Of a stretch of 64,000 nucleotides of DNA, positions 11,101 through 23,198 are shown in pieces; position 1 is the first letter of the stretch; each line of letters starts with the position of its first letter. Source of the stretch: Crotalaria pallida (Eukaryota; Streptophyta; Magnoliopsida; Fabales; Fabaceae). A program made the translations under genes and the position numbers. Where the stretch lies: assembly GCA_037953625.1 (NCBI GenBank), contig CM075655.1:123635001-123699000 (forward strand). Direction: 5' to 3'. Below the pieces are notes generated by a model. That model saw only the letters and a program-made list of their open reading frames with translations. It was not told the DNA's origin and did no database searches.

Positions 11101-11705
11101 ATAGTTGTGTTTGGGGTGCAGGGGATTAGTGAGAGATGAAAACCAAAGGGAGCTAAGCAGTGAGTGACGGCTGAGATGGGACGGGGAAATGAAACGGAGG
11201 AACAGAACAGTTATTTGCGGGGGGAAGCTTAAGGTTTTGTCACTTCAAGAAAGTGAACGAAAACACCCAAAAGCTGGTAACGGGTCAATCAAAGGCTACG
11301 AGGACTGTGCTGCATGTGGGAGGACTCAGTGGGTGGAAGGATGAAGAAGGAGATGGAACGAATTGAAGCAGCACTCTTGTTTTTTGGGGTGTTTCAGTAC
11401 GGAGTTTGACCGGGAATAACAGGTCGCACTCAAACCCAACCCCCACCCTTCTTCTCCCTCGTATCTCGTGCTGCCCTGCCCTGCCCTGGCCCTATAGCTT
11501 TTGTTCTTTGTTTTTGTCCATGTGTGTGCAGCAGCCCTTGCCCTTGCCCTTGCCCTTGGGTAATTAAAAGGATGGAAGGAAGGAAGTAAGTTTTGGAGGG
11601 AGGGTCGAGGCATGAAAGAATTAATGATGGAGGTAAGATTACGACAATGGCCTCGTGAAATGAAGGTCGGTGTGGTACATAAGATTTTTATCATCCTTAT
11701 AAATA
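11100..11705. other. GC-richer intergenic island with simple repeats
   Basis: It stands out from its AT-rich flanks. It contains a CCCTGC-type repeat near 11470 and four CCCTTG-type units at about 11535-11558. A 132-codon minus-strand frame here (11724-11326) is built from these simple repeats and shows no protein motif, so I do not call it a gene. A distal regulatory or untranslated region is possible but unproven. Confidence 0.4.
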
Positions 11706-12027
11706 TACTCCCTCGTTTCCTCAAGTTAAAGTTGATTTACATTTTATACAAATTAAGAAATACTACTGTAAGTAAATAATGCAAGAATTTAATATATTTT
11801 AATAAATTACTCTCCTTTAATAATAGGAGAGAGTAATAATAAATATATAAAGATTATTTTGTAGAGAAATAAAAAAAAATGGGTACTGAAAAGGAGAATA
11901 TAATAAATAAAAGTATCTTTGAAAAAAGAAGTAAAAATAAGTATTGAGTTTCTAAATGAACATAATTTATGAAAAAAATAAAATAAAATGTCTAAATGAA
12001 CGTAACTTATGATATTAAAGAAGTAGT
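11706..12027. mobile_element. Stowaway-like MITE, family D
   Basis: TA-flanked, about 322 bp. The left end is CTCCCTCGTTTCCTCAAGTT; the right end is eroded (AAAGAAGTAG). An internal near-repeat of AAATGAACGTAACTTATGA occurs at about 11955-12012. Confidence 0.55.
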
Positions 12028-12098
12028 AATAAACTTAAAAAAAATGCTAAACACTTGTTAAGAAACTAAAACTAGTTCTGTATATTATTAGAGAGAGA

Positions 12099-12453
12099 TA
12101 CTCCCCCGTTTCATTAAGTTTGGTCTTTTAGCCTATTTTTCTTGTTTCACAATGTTTGGTCTTTTACATTTTAAATACACAAACATTTTTTTTTCAATTT
12201 TAATTTTTCATTCAATCATTTCTCTTACTCCTTATTAATTCTACTTCTATCATCTCTCTCATCTCTAAACCATTATACATTAATTAATAGACACACTTAA
12301 TGGTAAAAATTAAATACTACTTCAATTTTCAATAAAGATTAAACAGGGGCATTTTAGGCAAACTATATATAATACAGTACTTACAATAATTTACATTTTC
12401 TTAATCTGTGTGTCCAAACCTAAAATGTCAAACTCAATGAAACGGAGGGACTA
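12099..12453. mobile_element. Stowaway-like MITE, family E
   Basis: A 355-bp element with well preserved ends CTCCCCCGTTTCATTAAGTT and ACTCAATGAAACGGAGGGA flanked by TA. It is longer than the other families in the window and non-coding. Confidence 0.8.
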
Positions 12454-12558
12454 TGATTTTTGAGGTTTTAGAGAGAATGATTAATGCTAAGTTATGATTG
12501 TTTTACTACTCTTAATAACCTTAACAAATACATTTAACAAGACACTAAAACTTAATAC

Positions 12559-12832
12559 TATTCCCTTCGTCTCTAAATATAGGAGCCCTTTGGCATATTT
12601 CATGTTCATTAAGAAAGTGGAATATTTTAATTAATTGTATTGGAAATGTGAACTTTTGATATGTATTTTCAAAATAACCTCTATTAATATTTTCGGAATC
12701 TAAAAAGTGATAAATAAATAAGAGTATTTGTGAAAAAGGTAATTAATAATCATTGAAAATTTGTAAAGAATCTTACAAATAAATAAAAAATAAAAATGTC
12801 AAAAGAGTTTATATTTAAGAAGGGAAGAAGTA
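12559..12832. mobile_element. Stowaway-like MITE, family A, inverted
   Basis: About 274 bp. The ends TTCCCTTCGTCTCTAAATAT and ATATTTAAGAAGGGAAGAAG lie beside TA. Interior phrases run opposite to the 3358-3634 copy. Confidence 0.75.
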
Positions 12833-13833
12833 AATTTTAAAAATTCTTATCCCGGATGTTAAAAAAAAAAAAGACATTGTTCAATTCAATTCTCCTTAAT
12901 AAGAGGTGGAGAGAAGGTACAGGGGAGCGAGTGGTGACAACAGGGTTGACGCGCACGGTACACGGACGTGTGCTGCAGTGTGACAGTGCATAAAGAAAAT
13001 ACAATCATCATTGCGTTTAGCAGCAAAAGCCTGATCTACGACTTAACTATCAATGAAACTTTCCTCCTCCCTGTCCCCACTCTTTTTTACTCCACTTTTG
13101 AATTAAAGCTTTTCTAAACCTTGGATTAAGAATATAGTAAAAAAATACACTGTTTTTTAAAAGGGTCTCTCTATTTTATACATGCACCTCATGCATAAGT
13201 TAATGAAACTTTAAAAAAAATATTTCTTTGAAATTGATACAGTTAAAAGAATTAAAAAATAAACATTTAGTTTTTCGATACAATTTTACAATTATTGTTT
13301 TCTTATCTTATACATGAGTGAAAATCCGTTTTTAAAATATTGTAGTATAAGATTTTTTTTTGGGAGAATTAATATTCTCACAAAATTTAGATAATATTAT
13401 TAATAGTATTAAAAATATAAATATTTCATACATTTTATAAAAATCACATTTTTTTATTATTAAATTTTTAAAAAATATTGATTAAATAAAAATATTTGTT
13501 AAAAAATAATTAAATACCAATAAAATTTATAATGAAACCTTATAAATAACATAAAAAATTATTAGAAAAATTAAAAAAATTTACAAATAATTTTATATAA
13601 AAAGATAGAGGAAGTATATTTTTTTTATCAGAAAACTAAGGAAATATTTTTAATATTAGATTTTTTTTTATGTGTGATTATTTTTTAGGACACTTGTTAA
13701 GCAACCTAGTATAGCATATAATAAGTATTAGAAAATGTAGTTTTTGATAATTTCTAAAAAAAAATAATGTTGACTTATTGTTTTTTTTCACCTTCAATAA
13801 TCTTAACAAATGCTCTTAAAATACTTGTTAGCA
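12833..13833. other. Intergenic, no gene recognised
   Basis: A short GC-richer patch at about 12900-13000 (with ACGCGCACGG and CACGGACGTG words) is followed by very AT-rich DNA. A poorly preserved Stowaway-type element may end near 13616 (AGATAGAGGAAGTA). Confidence 0.35.
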
Positions 13834-13960
13834 ATACTCTTATTTTTTTTTTATATGGAAGGTCTGGGACTAGAACTCATGACCTGGGAGAGGGGGAAAT
13901 CCTAAGTGTCCCTACAGCCACCAATTGGGCTATCTTACGCGGACATACTCTTATTTTTTT
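13834..13960 (-). mobile_element. Short tRNA-derived SINE with 16-bp target duplication
   Basis: Read on the minus strand, the head (13944 downwards) has box A-like TAGCCCAATTGGTGG and box B-like GAGTTCTAGTCCC and ends in an A-run near 13855. ATACTCTTATTTTTTT occurs at 13834-13849 and 13945-13960. At about 95 bp it is little more than the tRNA-like head, so it may be truncated. Confidence 0.7.
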
Positions 13961-15950
13961 AGTCCGTAAACTTAAACACGGAGTGTATCAAAATCAAAGA
14001 TGACACTCACTTTTTAGCTTTTACCTTGGTCCATGAGGTCAGTTTTCAAATTCATTTTTTTTTTAAAGTCTAAGAACGATATTCATTAAAATATTGCCAT
14101 GTTCATTCTGTGCTATAAAGTAGGAGTATTTAACTTCTAGTACAGTATAAAATACTCCCTCCATTATCCAAATTTAATTTAAATAAATATACTAATTATA
14201 TTTTTTTTTAATCTATATAACACCATTTTAAAATATTGCTATATCGAAAAAGGAAAAAAACTAAAATATTTACATTATAAACCAATTTGATCGAATAAGA
14301 AGACCACCATAGGTAATCAAATTCTACCATCAAATATAAGTGTCTAGCGTAATTGTATTTTGAGATATTGGAATTCAAAATTACTGATTAAGTTAGAGTT
14401 ATCTCTCACGAATTGCTTGATTGAATTTAGAATATTTCTAATATTTCTACCGTACAATTAAAATTAAATGGCAGCACAACAACTAACCCAGTAACAAAGT
14501 AAATTTGACCTCCAGATAATAACATATATGTTTTGTTAAATAACTTCCCACCTAACCATTGATTTATTAATATATTGTTGTGTTACCATCCTAATTTTAA
14601 TTGCATAAGTAATACCTGTGTTTTATATTTTATTAATTAATAATTGTTGGTTATGCAACTAGTCTGTCAAATCTTGAAACTACAAACTTAATATAAAGAA
14701 CTGTATTTACTATTTAAGAGTTATGAGACACACATGAATGTAGATCATCACACATTTGAAAATAGCCAGGGGAAATGAGTGATTATATAGAAAAGTCTTA
14801 CATCGATAATTAAAGAGTTTTGATTAAAAATGGCATAATTTTTAAAGTTATTTTTGATTCCTTTTAAAAAAAAAAGTTATTTTTGATGCGCTAGAAGCTC
14901 TAAGAATAGTAGGTATTCAGGGGTTTTTTCTTGACCTAAAGTCCAGCAAATTAATTACTTTCCATTATTTTGAATTTGATTATTTCTAAATTTATTATGC
15001 TTATCGTTCGAGATACTTCTGATGATAAGCATCACAATTTCACAACGAATAATATTGTTTTCTATGAAAATAAAACTTATTTCAAATACTATTACTGCTA
15101 CTTGCAACAAAGCTACAATCATTTGGTGGTATAATGACTAGAATCATAGAATCAGAACTAAATAACAGCATAAAAAGAATTAGCTTAAGGCTCAAAGGCC
15201 CCAGATGAATAATGTACTATTTTTTTTTATTATTTAATTTGTTTTGCTTGGTCACAAGACTAACTCATAGTATTACTCTCATGCATCTCTCTATTTATTT
15301 GTCATATTTAAAACAAAACATATAATTTAATAAATAAAATCATTACTTAAATTTTTAATACATTAATTATGTTTTTCTTACAATACTTTCTCTCCATAAT
15401 TATTAATTTTTCGTTATTACTTACACAAATCAAGATTTATTTAATATGGACAAAAAATAAAAAAATAACATTTGTTACACTCTTGAAATCCTTAAAAAAA
15501 ATCAAAATATTTTTCCAAAAAATACTATATATTAGTATTAAGAAAATACTCCGTAGTAGTAGTAAATTGCATGTTGATAGAAAGATTAAGATAAACTAAA
15601 TTAAATAGGAATATATTAAGATTATATTTAATATATTATTAAAAAACAAAAGAGAGACGGAGGAATTGAAATGGGTTAAGGAAATATAATGATGATTTAT
15701 AGTAAATAAATACGAGACTTGACTATATAAGATAATAAGGTGTGCTGATCACTGATGTAATGGGAATATAAAGATACAAGTTGTTGTATACTGTATGAAG
15801 AAGGTACTAAAAGGGAAGGGAAGGGTCCTAAGGAAAGGAAGGGTGGCTGATCCTGAAAGCTCTTTGCTTGCTTGCGCTTGTGGCATCTAGCTCATTAGCT
15901 ATTACCACTAGTCTAAGAGAAAACTAGTAGATATATAGAATATAGAAGAA
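13961..15950. other. AT-rich upstream region of the LBD gene
   Basis: No convincing coding sequence. A half Stowaway end (CTCCCTCCATTATCC) is near 14155, and an eroded element with right end GAGACGGAGGAA is near 15665. The DNA close to 15770-15950 is less AT-rich and probably belongs to the promoter of the LBD gene downstream. Confidence 0.4.
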
Positions 15951-15954
15951 GGGT

Positions 15955-15978
15955 CTCTCTCTCTCTTTCTCTCTCCTC
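15955..15978. repeat. (CT)n tract just upstream of a TATA box
   Basis: A CT-rich run directly before the TATA-like sequence at 15983. Such Y-patch or CT tracts are common in plant core promoters. Confidence 0.6.
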
Positions 15979-15982
15979 ACTC

Positions 15983-15991
15983 TATATATAA
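15983..15991 (+). promoter_or_regulatory. Putative TATA box of the LBD36-like gene
   Basis: TATATATAA sits about 1.1 kb upstream of the LBD start codon, after a CT-rich tract. A transcript starting about 30 bases downstream would have a long leader. ACAGTAAGC at 16103-16111 and CCGCAG at 16993-16998 could be donor and acceptor of a leader intron that would shorten it. Position and motif only; no expression data. Confidence 0.5.
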
Positions 15992-17082
15992 ACATTTTCT
16001 TCTTTATATCTTGTTCAGTTTGCGTTTTTTGCTCTCATCCTCAACCAACATATATTCAACATCCTCTAAAATTCTATCCTCCATCATCTATATCACACAC
16101 ATACAGTAAGCTTTCTTTTCTGTCTCTTTTTTTCTATGCTTATATGGTTAGTTGGGTGGTTCTTTTTCTTTTTGTTTGTAATAGATCTCACCATTTCACT
16201 AACTAAACCCTCGGGATTTGTCTTTTTCTTTCCTTCAAATTAAACTTCACCACCATCACGCCAACGTCGCCGTATCCGGATCCGCCGGTGCAATTTTTCT
16301 TTTTAGAGTAACATATAAACAAAAAAAATTCCGAGATTTTATTTTCCGCGATCAATATCTTAACATTCTTGTTTTATCACCGTTATTATTATTTGTATTT
16401 TCGTTTACATTTAATTTTTGTTTTTTGCCATTGAAAAAGAAAGAAGAGGAAATGATAGTAGTACTAGTTTATTGTCTTCATGTGATGTCGGTTAATTTCT
16501 TCTCAAAAAAGGACACTCAAGCTTTGATTAGGAGACATTTTTAATGACCTATATTATTTTAATCATTTTTTAGTTTGATTTTCTTAATCTCCCCCACCCC
16601 GATCACGAATCAGGAGAGTATGTGAACCTTCCTTCCTTCCTTCTTTCTTTTTGTCAATCACCTATTCTACGTTTCCTCAATTCCCATGCTATTTAGTATT
16701 TCTTTATTTATTTACACATAGACCATCCCTATTTAATTACAATATCACCATTTGACTCTCCCTCTCTTCCCTTCTACTATATCTCTCTCTCTCTCTCTCG
16801 TTTGTTTGTTTGTAGAAAAATGAAATCATGGTACTGCAGTGTTGTGAAAGCTAGATAATCAGATCGCTGATTTTGAAGAAAGAGAGACCACCACCACCAC
16901 AACAACAACAACAGTGGTATTTATTAGGGCTTTAATTTAATACACACTGATTTGATTGATCATGATTATTTCATTTCATTTTATTTAATTAACCGCAGAA
17001 TTCGCTTTCTTCATTTTGTAAGGAAAAAAAAAAAAAGAGAGAGAGAGAGAGAGATCGGAAAGGAAAAAGAAGAAGAAGATCG

Positions 17083-18756
17083 ATGTCATCGTCGAATTCG
17101 CCGTGCGCCGCGTGCAAGTTCCTACGGCGGAAGTGCACGCAAGAATGCGTGTTCGCGCCGTATTTTCCACCGGACAACCCGCAAAGATTCGCTTACGTGC
17201 ACAAGGTGTTCGGGGCAAGCAACGTGGCGAAGCTTCTCAACGAGCTCAACGCGGCTCAGAGGGACGACGCGGTCAAGTCCCTCGCTTACGAAGCGGAGGC
17301 GCGTCTACGCGACCCCGTGTACGGGTGCGTGGGTCTCATATCCGTTCTTCAACACCGGCTCAGGCAGATCCAGAATGAGCTCAACAATGCTAAGAAGGAA
17401 CTCGCTACTTATATTGGACCACAGGCTCTTCAGGGTATGCCCACCGCCACCATTCTTCCGCACCACCCTGCCGCCGCCGCCAACCCCTTTGGTTCCTCCG
17501 TGTTTCCTGTCACCCCCGCTGCTCAAGGTGGCCACTTGGTGATTCGTGACTCTCAGCCACAACAACATCATCAGGTGCATGTTTTTATTTTTGTTTCTAG
17601 CTGGTTCCTTTTCAAAACTTTACGAGGATGTTTTGTTGATCTCATTAAGGAATTAAAGTTTCAAAATGATTACCGAGTGCATTACTCTATTATTTATTTG
17701 CCATATTTGAGTACTAACCAGACTTTTATGTATTTACCATGCAAGGTCTCAGTTTTTGAATCCTTAGATAATAATAACCCCAATCAAAATTTTCTGTACG
17801 GTGATTCATTGATAAATGAGCTTTTTTTTTTTTTTTTTTGGGAAGAGCTTCCTAATAAGGTTATTACCTAATGATCATAAAAATTACTAAATCTCTGGAT
17901 TAGAAAAGATGTAGTATTTTAGTATCTTCCAAAATCTCAAAACTCTCCTCTTTTAAATTTCAATGCAAAATTTAATTTTATATGTATATTATTATTTTTA
18001 AGGAAAATGTTAATTAGTTTCTTAAAATCACTTGCTAAAGAATAAAACAAATGATTTTGTATGGAAAATAACTCATTTAACAATTTGAAAAGGGTTGAAT
18101 TTGTTTTTAACAAGCAATAATCTGTTTTATCTTTTTTAACTTGTGTTCTAAAAGCACTTGTTAATGATACACTTTTTCTTTAATTCGTTAAAGAATAGCC
18201 TTTAAGATACCGATTAACTCAAAACATAAAGTTTTTATTTATTTTTTTCCCCATTTTGGACGTGAAATGAATTAATACAAATTGTTATTAGATCTTGGAA
18301 GCTCAGCAACTGGCTGCAGCTGTTGCTGCAAGAGAACAGCAAGAGATGTTTAGGGGTTTTGAGCAGCAGCAGCAGCAGCAACAAGAGTTTATGAGGTTCA
18401 ATGGCGGCGGGTTCGATTTGGGTTCTGTCCCTGGTGGTGGTGGGTTCAGCCAACAGGTTTCTCCAGCTGCTCCTGTTTCTGCTGATCAGTTATCTCCTTC
18501 TTTGGCTTTGGGTTCCTTTGAGAACCCTTTTCATCATCCTATGCAGCAGCAGCAGCAACCGCAGCAAGGAGAGCCTCCTCATGTTCATGCTCATGTTCAT
18601 CCTCATCATCATATTCCGCTTGAGGCACAGCTGCTACTACCACCGCAGGAAAAGCAGCAGGTGCAGCAGCAGCAACAAAACCAGCATTCGTCACAATTGC
18701 CACACCATCAACAGTTGGAAAGGGAGGAGTGTAGGAGTGTGGGCCCATCTTGTTGA
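17083..18756 (+). CDS. LBD36: LBD36-like LOB-domain transcription factor
   Basis: Exons are 17083-17574 and 18292-18756. The 717-bp intron (GT at 17575, AG at 18290-18291) is phase 0, and the protein is 318 aa. LOB-domain proteins are plant-specific nuclear DNA-binding factors that set organ boundaries and lateral organ pattern. Visible parts are the zinc-finger-like CX2CX6CX3C block (C8, C11, C18, C22), the FGAS block (F43-S46), DPVYG at 77-81, and a leucine-rich coiled coil at about 85-107, which place it in class I. Exon 2 opens with EAQQLAAAVAAREQQEM, a signature I know from Arabidopsis LBD36/ASL1, whose length is also close. The C-terminal half is rich in Gln runs and has an alternating His segment (HVHAHVHPHHH). 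The start ATG follows GA and GAA repeats in the leader. The orthology to LBD36 is from memory of the family, not a search. Confidence 0.93.
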
Positions 18757-21696
18757 TTCCCATTCCCTCAGTTTTGCTTGCTCTTGCGCCTTCCTGCTTT
18801 TTCATCAGTCAATTTTCAGACTAGGTATGTTGTTGTTGTTGTTCTCCTTCTTTCATCAGTTGCATAAGTTTTTGGGTGGGTTTTCCTTTTTTGTTTTATC
18901 TTTTTGTCTTCTCTTAATTTATGGCTCTTGGCTTAGCCTTTTACTTGTGATATGAGTTTATGAATGGTTCGTAGTATTCATTTTGTGAATGCGATTGTAA
19001 TTATTTGCTATCTTTTCATAAATAAGGCAATCTAGTTTGGAGGCAGCAGCAAGATAGTAGTACTACTATCTGTCTTCATGGTAATAAGCAAAGGGTCCCT
19101 TTATAGGGAATGGTCTTTTTTACCATGGTTGTAACATCTATGGCAGTATATTTTAGAGGGTTAGAGTCTATTAACCCCAGTCAGAGTTTGAGGATAACTA
19201 TTTAAAAGAATAGTTATTTTTTCTTGAAATATTAAAAATGTATCAATATTTTTAAAATTTTTAAGATATTATATTTCATATTTCATATAATACATTCAAA
19301 TCGAGAATTGAGGCCAGAGTTGAAGTTAAGAAAAATATTATATTTCATATTTTAAAAAAAATGCTAAAAATGTCTTTAAAACATACATTAATTTATTAAA
19401 TAAAATATTATTTTATCTTAAAAAATGTTAAATTAAAATTATAAAAAAATTAGTGAACTTAAATTATCAATATAAATTTTCCTTCAATATAATTCTTAAT
19501 CAATGCCTAAAAACATACCCATTACAATTACAATACAGTAGTACATTTATTTATTTATTTTACTTTTATCCTCCCGTCATTTTAATTGCTATGCAATGAG
19601 ACACCATAAGATGTCTCAAATAAGGTGCCTCTCCTTGATTCTTCAATTTTATTTTTTTTCGTTTTCACAAAGTGATATGTATTGTTTGGTAAAAAAACTT
19701 ATTCGAGCTCCTCCGTGACAATTCATTTGTTACCCAATATTTTTAATAATATTATAAGGAATTTATTAATGTTTTCAAAATTATAAAAATAATCATAAAT
19801 GTATATTATTTATAATTTCATGAATTAAAAAAAACATTTTTAATAGCCTTTTTTAATATTTGGCCCTTTAATAATTGCAACAAGAGTATTTGTTAATGCT
19901 CCTTTTGTTTCTTAATATAAGTTTTTTTAAGATTGTAATACATAAATTAAATAGTATTTTATTAAATTTGAGTTTTTTTTCTTTCTTGTCCTTTATTATA
20001 TTTTTATAATTAGTATTTACTCCTTATTTTTATATAATAATTAGGGGTATATTGCGTTGGTTATGTAAGAAAATTTATACATTATTATGGAACATTTTTT
20101 TCCTTTAAATAGAATTATACCGTATTCAGGAACTGAACGAGTATTTGCATATTTTTAATATTACTGAAGATGTAAGTACTCCTAATACATACTTGAACTT
20201 TCTTTATAGCTAATGGTTCCCTAACTGCTGTCTAATAAAAGCATACTTAGAAAAATAAAAAGTAATAAATACTTAATGAATAATATAGAATAAAAACTCA
20301 GTTTCGAAAATATGAAAAATAAAATTAATTATTTGATTCAATAATATTTTTTTGGCCATTTTAGATTTCAAAGACATTATATTCTACCTAATTTTTCTGT
20401 CTAATGGGATGCTGAGTAAGAAAAGAAAGTTTGCATATCAAGGGGAAATTTAAATAATATTGATGCTATGCTCTGAAGTCAAGTAAGGTTACTGTAGAGG
20501 TGTCACTGGAATTTGGCAATCTATCCATTCAAGACCTTGTCTTTCGCAATCAGATTAGCTATTTTAGCTTTTTGTTTAAACAATGACGTTTTCATGTTTA
20601 CCTAATGAAAATGGATCATAATTCATAAGCTCTTTGATCGGATGGGAATTTGTGGAAACCGACATGCCAGCCAATTAAATTAGTTATAAAATGTACAAGA
20701 TGTCCAATCGCGGTTTCAACTGGGTTTTGGTCTGCTTCTGTGGCATTTGGCATCCATAAATAGTAATCAGAATACACCATCCTATTATAATATCTTTAGC
20801 CCTTTAATACCAAAATTGAAACCCCTTATATCTTGATTTGCCATGAATAATTTTTTTTTTTTTGTTTTTTCAACTTTCAGATAAGTTACAGGCTTAAAGC
20901 CGTATTCAGTTAGGAGAAAAAGCCTTTGACTAATAGAGAAAGATGGTGGTGTGTAGCGTAATTCCCTTATTAGAGAACATATTCTTTATGTGCTACAAAT
21001 TGATTTAAAAGATTTACAAAAATACATGTATATTATATGTATGTGCATCGCAATTAGGGTGTACGGAGTACAAATTTAAGGCAATATTCCGTTGGCTATT
21101 TACATGCCTTGTATTGACTTTGCAGGTCATTGATAAAAAGTTTTATGCATTAGACTTTTCTGAGCACCTACCTTTCTTTGGCCCTCTTCTGCAAGTCTTT
21201 ACCTACTGGATAGAAATGGATAGTAAGAGGGATAGAGCATATATATATATATATATATATATATGTGAGATTCATTAATCCTGCATTGCTTTGCTTGGCT
21301 TTGAAGGACACTACAAAGGTGGACACCATTGAAAAAGTATGAACATTAGTGATCTTGGAGACCTTATTTTTGTTACTTTTAATTTTAAGCAGTAATTATG
21401 TTTTACCATCTCTTCTTTTTTCAAAAACTAAATTGTAAAGCAGAGAATTCAGGAAGCTTTTAAAGACATAATTACTAGCTCCACCTTATTTGTTAATTTA
21501 TTTCTAGCATCATAAACTCATGGTCATTTAGCTGTAAATTCTATAGATAATTATATTGATGGTTTGGTGGATAATACTAATCTTTTCAATCAGCTTTGTG
21601 GATGCTAGTTGAATATATCGAAAGTGTTATACAGTTTAATGCTTAAAAGACAAAAAAAGTTAACACAATAGATAATTATAGGATTTTGGATATTTA

Positions 21697-21698
<2 letters not shown>
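18757..21698. other. LBD 3' flank and AT-rich intergenic DNA
   Basis: The first 250-300 bases after the LBD stop are probably 3' untranslated. Beyond that I see no protein-like frame. An eroded Stowaway-like element may span about 19890-20141 (CTCCTTTTGTTTCTTAATAT at the left, GAACTGAACGAGTA at the right). (AT)n runs are at 21239-21264. Confidence 0.4.

Positions 21699-21748
<50 letters not shown>
21699..21748. repeat. (AT)n microsatellite
   Basis: About 25 AT units directly upstream of the TIR element at 21764. Confidence 0.9.
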
Positions 21749-21751
<3 letters not shown>

Positions 21752-21763
21752 ACATTTTTTATT

Positions 21764-22306
21764 GGGATATATTTAAGTTTTCTTTCTTGAACTTAAATAC
21801 TATTTTGATATTGGTTCTTGAATTTTATTTTTTTTTTAAAAAAATGTTTTGGGTCCATAAACTTTATTCAAACATTTGGAAATGATTCTTTCGTAACTTA
21901 AAGTGATGATATGAACATGATATACCATGTCACTCTCGCATAATCGATAGTTGACATGCTACGTGACCGCCACATGATTTTTATAATAAAAAAATTAATT
22001 CTTTTCAAAATAATTAAAAAAATCGACTTTCTTTTTTTTTTTTTAAAAAAAATAATACGATTTTTAATTATTTTTAACAAGTTTGATTTTTTTTTATTTT
22101 AAAAAATCCATGTGACATTACGTGGCGCATTACCTATCAATGTGAAGAAGGTAACGTGACATGTCGTTCGCTATATTATAACTTAAGTGACGAAAGAACC
22201 GTTTCCAAATGTGTGGCCAAAATTCAATAATCTAAAACATTTTTAAAAAAAGTTCAAGAATCAATAAAAAAAATATAGGTTCAAAGACTAAAAATCTAAA
22301 TAATCC
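21764..22306. mobile_element. Mutator-like TIR element (non-autonomous), eroded
   Basis: Long imperfect terminal inverted repeats of about 140 bp. The left begins GGGATATATTTAAG and the right end, read in reverse complement, begins GGATTATTTAGATTTTTAG. Both arms share the inner words CATTTGGAAA and GGTTCTTGAA or GATTCTTGAA. Its centre is AT-rich and non-coding. No clean 9-bp duplication was found, so the Mutator assignment rests on TIR length and on similarity to the TIRs at 22671 and 36727. Confidence 0.6.
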
Positions 22307-22432
22307 TATTTTTTTATGGAATATATTTGTACATTCTGATGGTAAAAATGGAGGATATGGATATTTCTACTTTTTTTTCATGACTTGTTATTTATAAGCT
22401 ACGTTTAATCAAGATTAATTTGAATCAAATAG

Positions 22433-22640
22433 ATATAACCTAGTATTTTTTTTTCACCAAATATCTCGTTTACCCAGAATCCGACTCATCCGGTTCGACC
22501 TAACTGAGCTCGCACTAACTGGTAGGGGTCTCCCAGCGGGGTTACTCCATACTCAAGGCTCGAACTCGAGACCAGTTGGTTAAGGGATCAAGTGAGATAC
22601 CACTTAACCAAACCCATGTTGGTATATATAACTAGTATTT
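22433..22640 (-). mobile_element. tRNA-derived SINE, minus strand
   Basis: The body is about 22449-22625. On the minus strand the head has a box A-like TGGTTAAGTGGTATC and a box B-like GAGTTCGAGCC, then a tRNA-unrelated body and an A-run (T-run at 22446-22455 on the plus strand). The flanks ATATAACCTAGTATTT (22433-22448) and ATATAACTAGTATTT (22626-22640) differ by one base, consistent with a target duplication. Confidence 0.8.
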
Positions 22641-22661
22641 AAGAAAGTATATCTTCCAGCA

Positions 22662-23198
22662 TAATTTTTTGGCTTAATTATGTTAGAAGTCCTTAAAGTT
22701 TGGGGTACTTTTGTCAGATACCCTTATTCTTATTTTTTTCTAATGTTTGACTCCCCGAAATTACTTATGGGTTTGTCATATATCCCTACTACCAATTCTG
22801 AACAATTTTGCTGACATGTAACATCGGAATCCTGATCAGACACAGAAGGTTAAGCACCTGGTTCCCCGTGAGCGAAGATCCTCCTTTTAAAAAATTTAAA
22901 AAAACTAAAAAACTTAATATTTTATATTTTTAGTTAAATAAAAAAAATAAAAAAGAGAATTGAAGAGAGAGGTCGTCTTCGTCCGTGTGTATCATGCGCA
23001 CCACATTACCAACCTCATGCGTCTGACTAGGATTCTGATGTTACAGGTCGTCAAAATTGGCCAGAATTGATAGTAGGGGTATATGACGAACCCAAAAGTA
23101 ACTTCGGGGAGTCAAACATTGAAAAAGAAAGTACAAGGGTATTTGATAAAAGTATCCTAAACATCAGGGACTTGTGAAATAATTAAGCCTAATTTTTT
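22662..23198. mobile_element. Mutator-like TIR element with perfect 9-bp target duplication
   Basis: The element is 22671-23189 (519 bp), flanked exactly by TAATTTTTT at 22662-22670 and 23190-23198. The inverted repeats are about 190 bp: the left starts GGCTTAATTATGTTAGAAG and the right, reversed, starts GGCTTAATTATTTCACAAG. Both arms carry TTTGACTCCCCGAA. The short spacer has no reading frame. A 9-bp duplication plus long TIRs is diagnostic of Mutator-like elements (MULEs); this one is a MITE-sized, non-coding member. Confidence 0.88.

Noticed and set aside
11326..11724. 132-codon minus-strand frame
   Set aside because: Its sequence is dominated by simple-repeat products (RARARARA-type) and it lacks any protein motif.
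16952..17580. Several long frames on both strands overlapping LBD exon 1
   Set aside because: They are alternative-frame readings of the GC-rich LOB-domain exon and the GA-rich leader; only the frame from 17083 shows family motifs.
18235..18955. Hydrophobic and Ala/Glu-rich frames over LBD exon 2
   Set aside because: They arise from other-frame translation of the CAG/CAA runs and CAT repeats, with no independent support.
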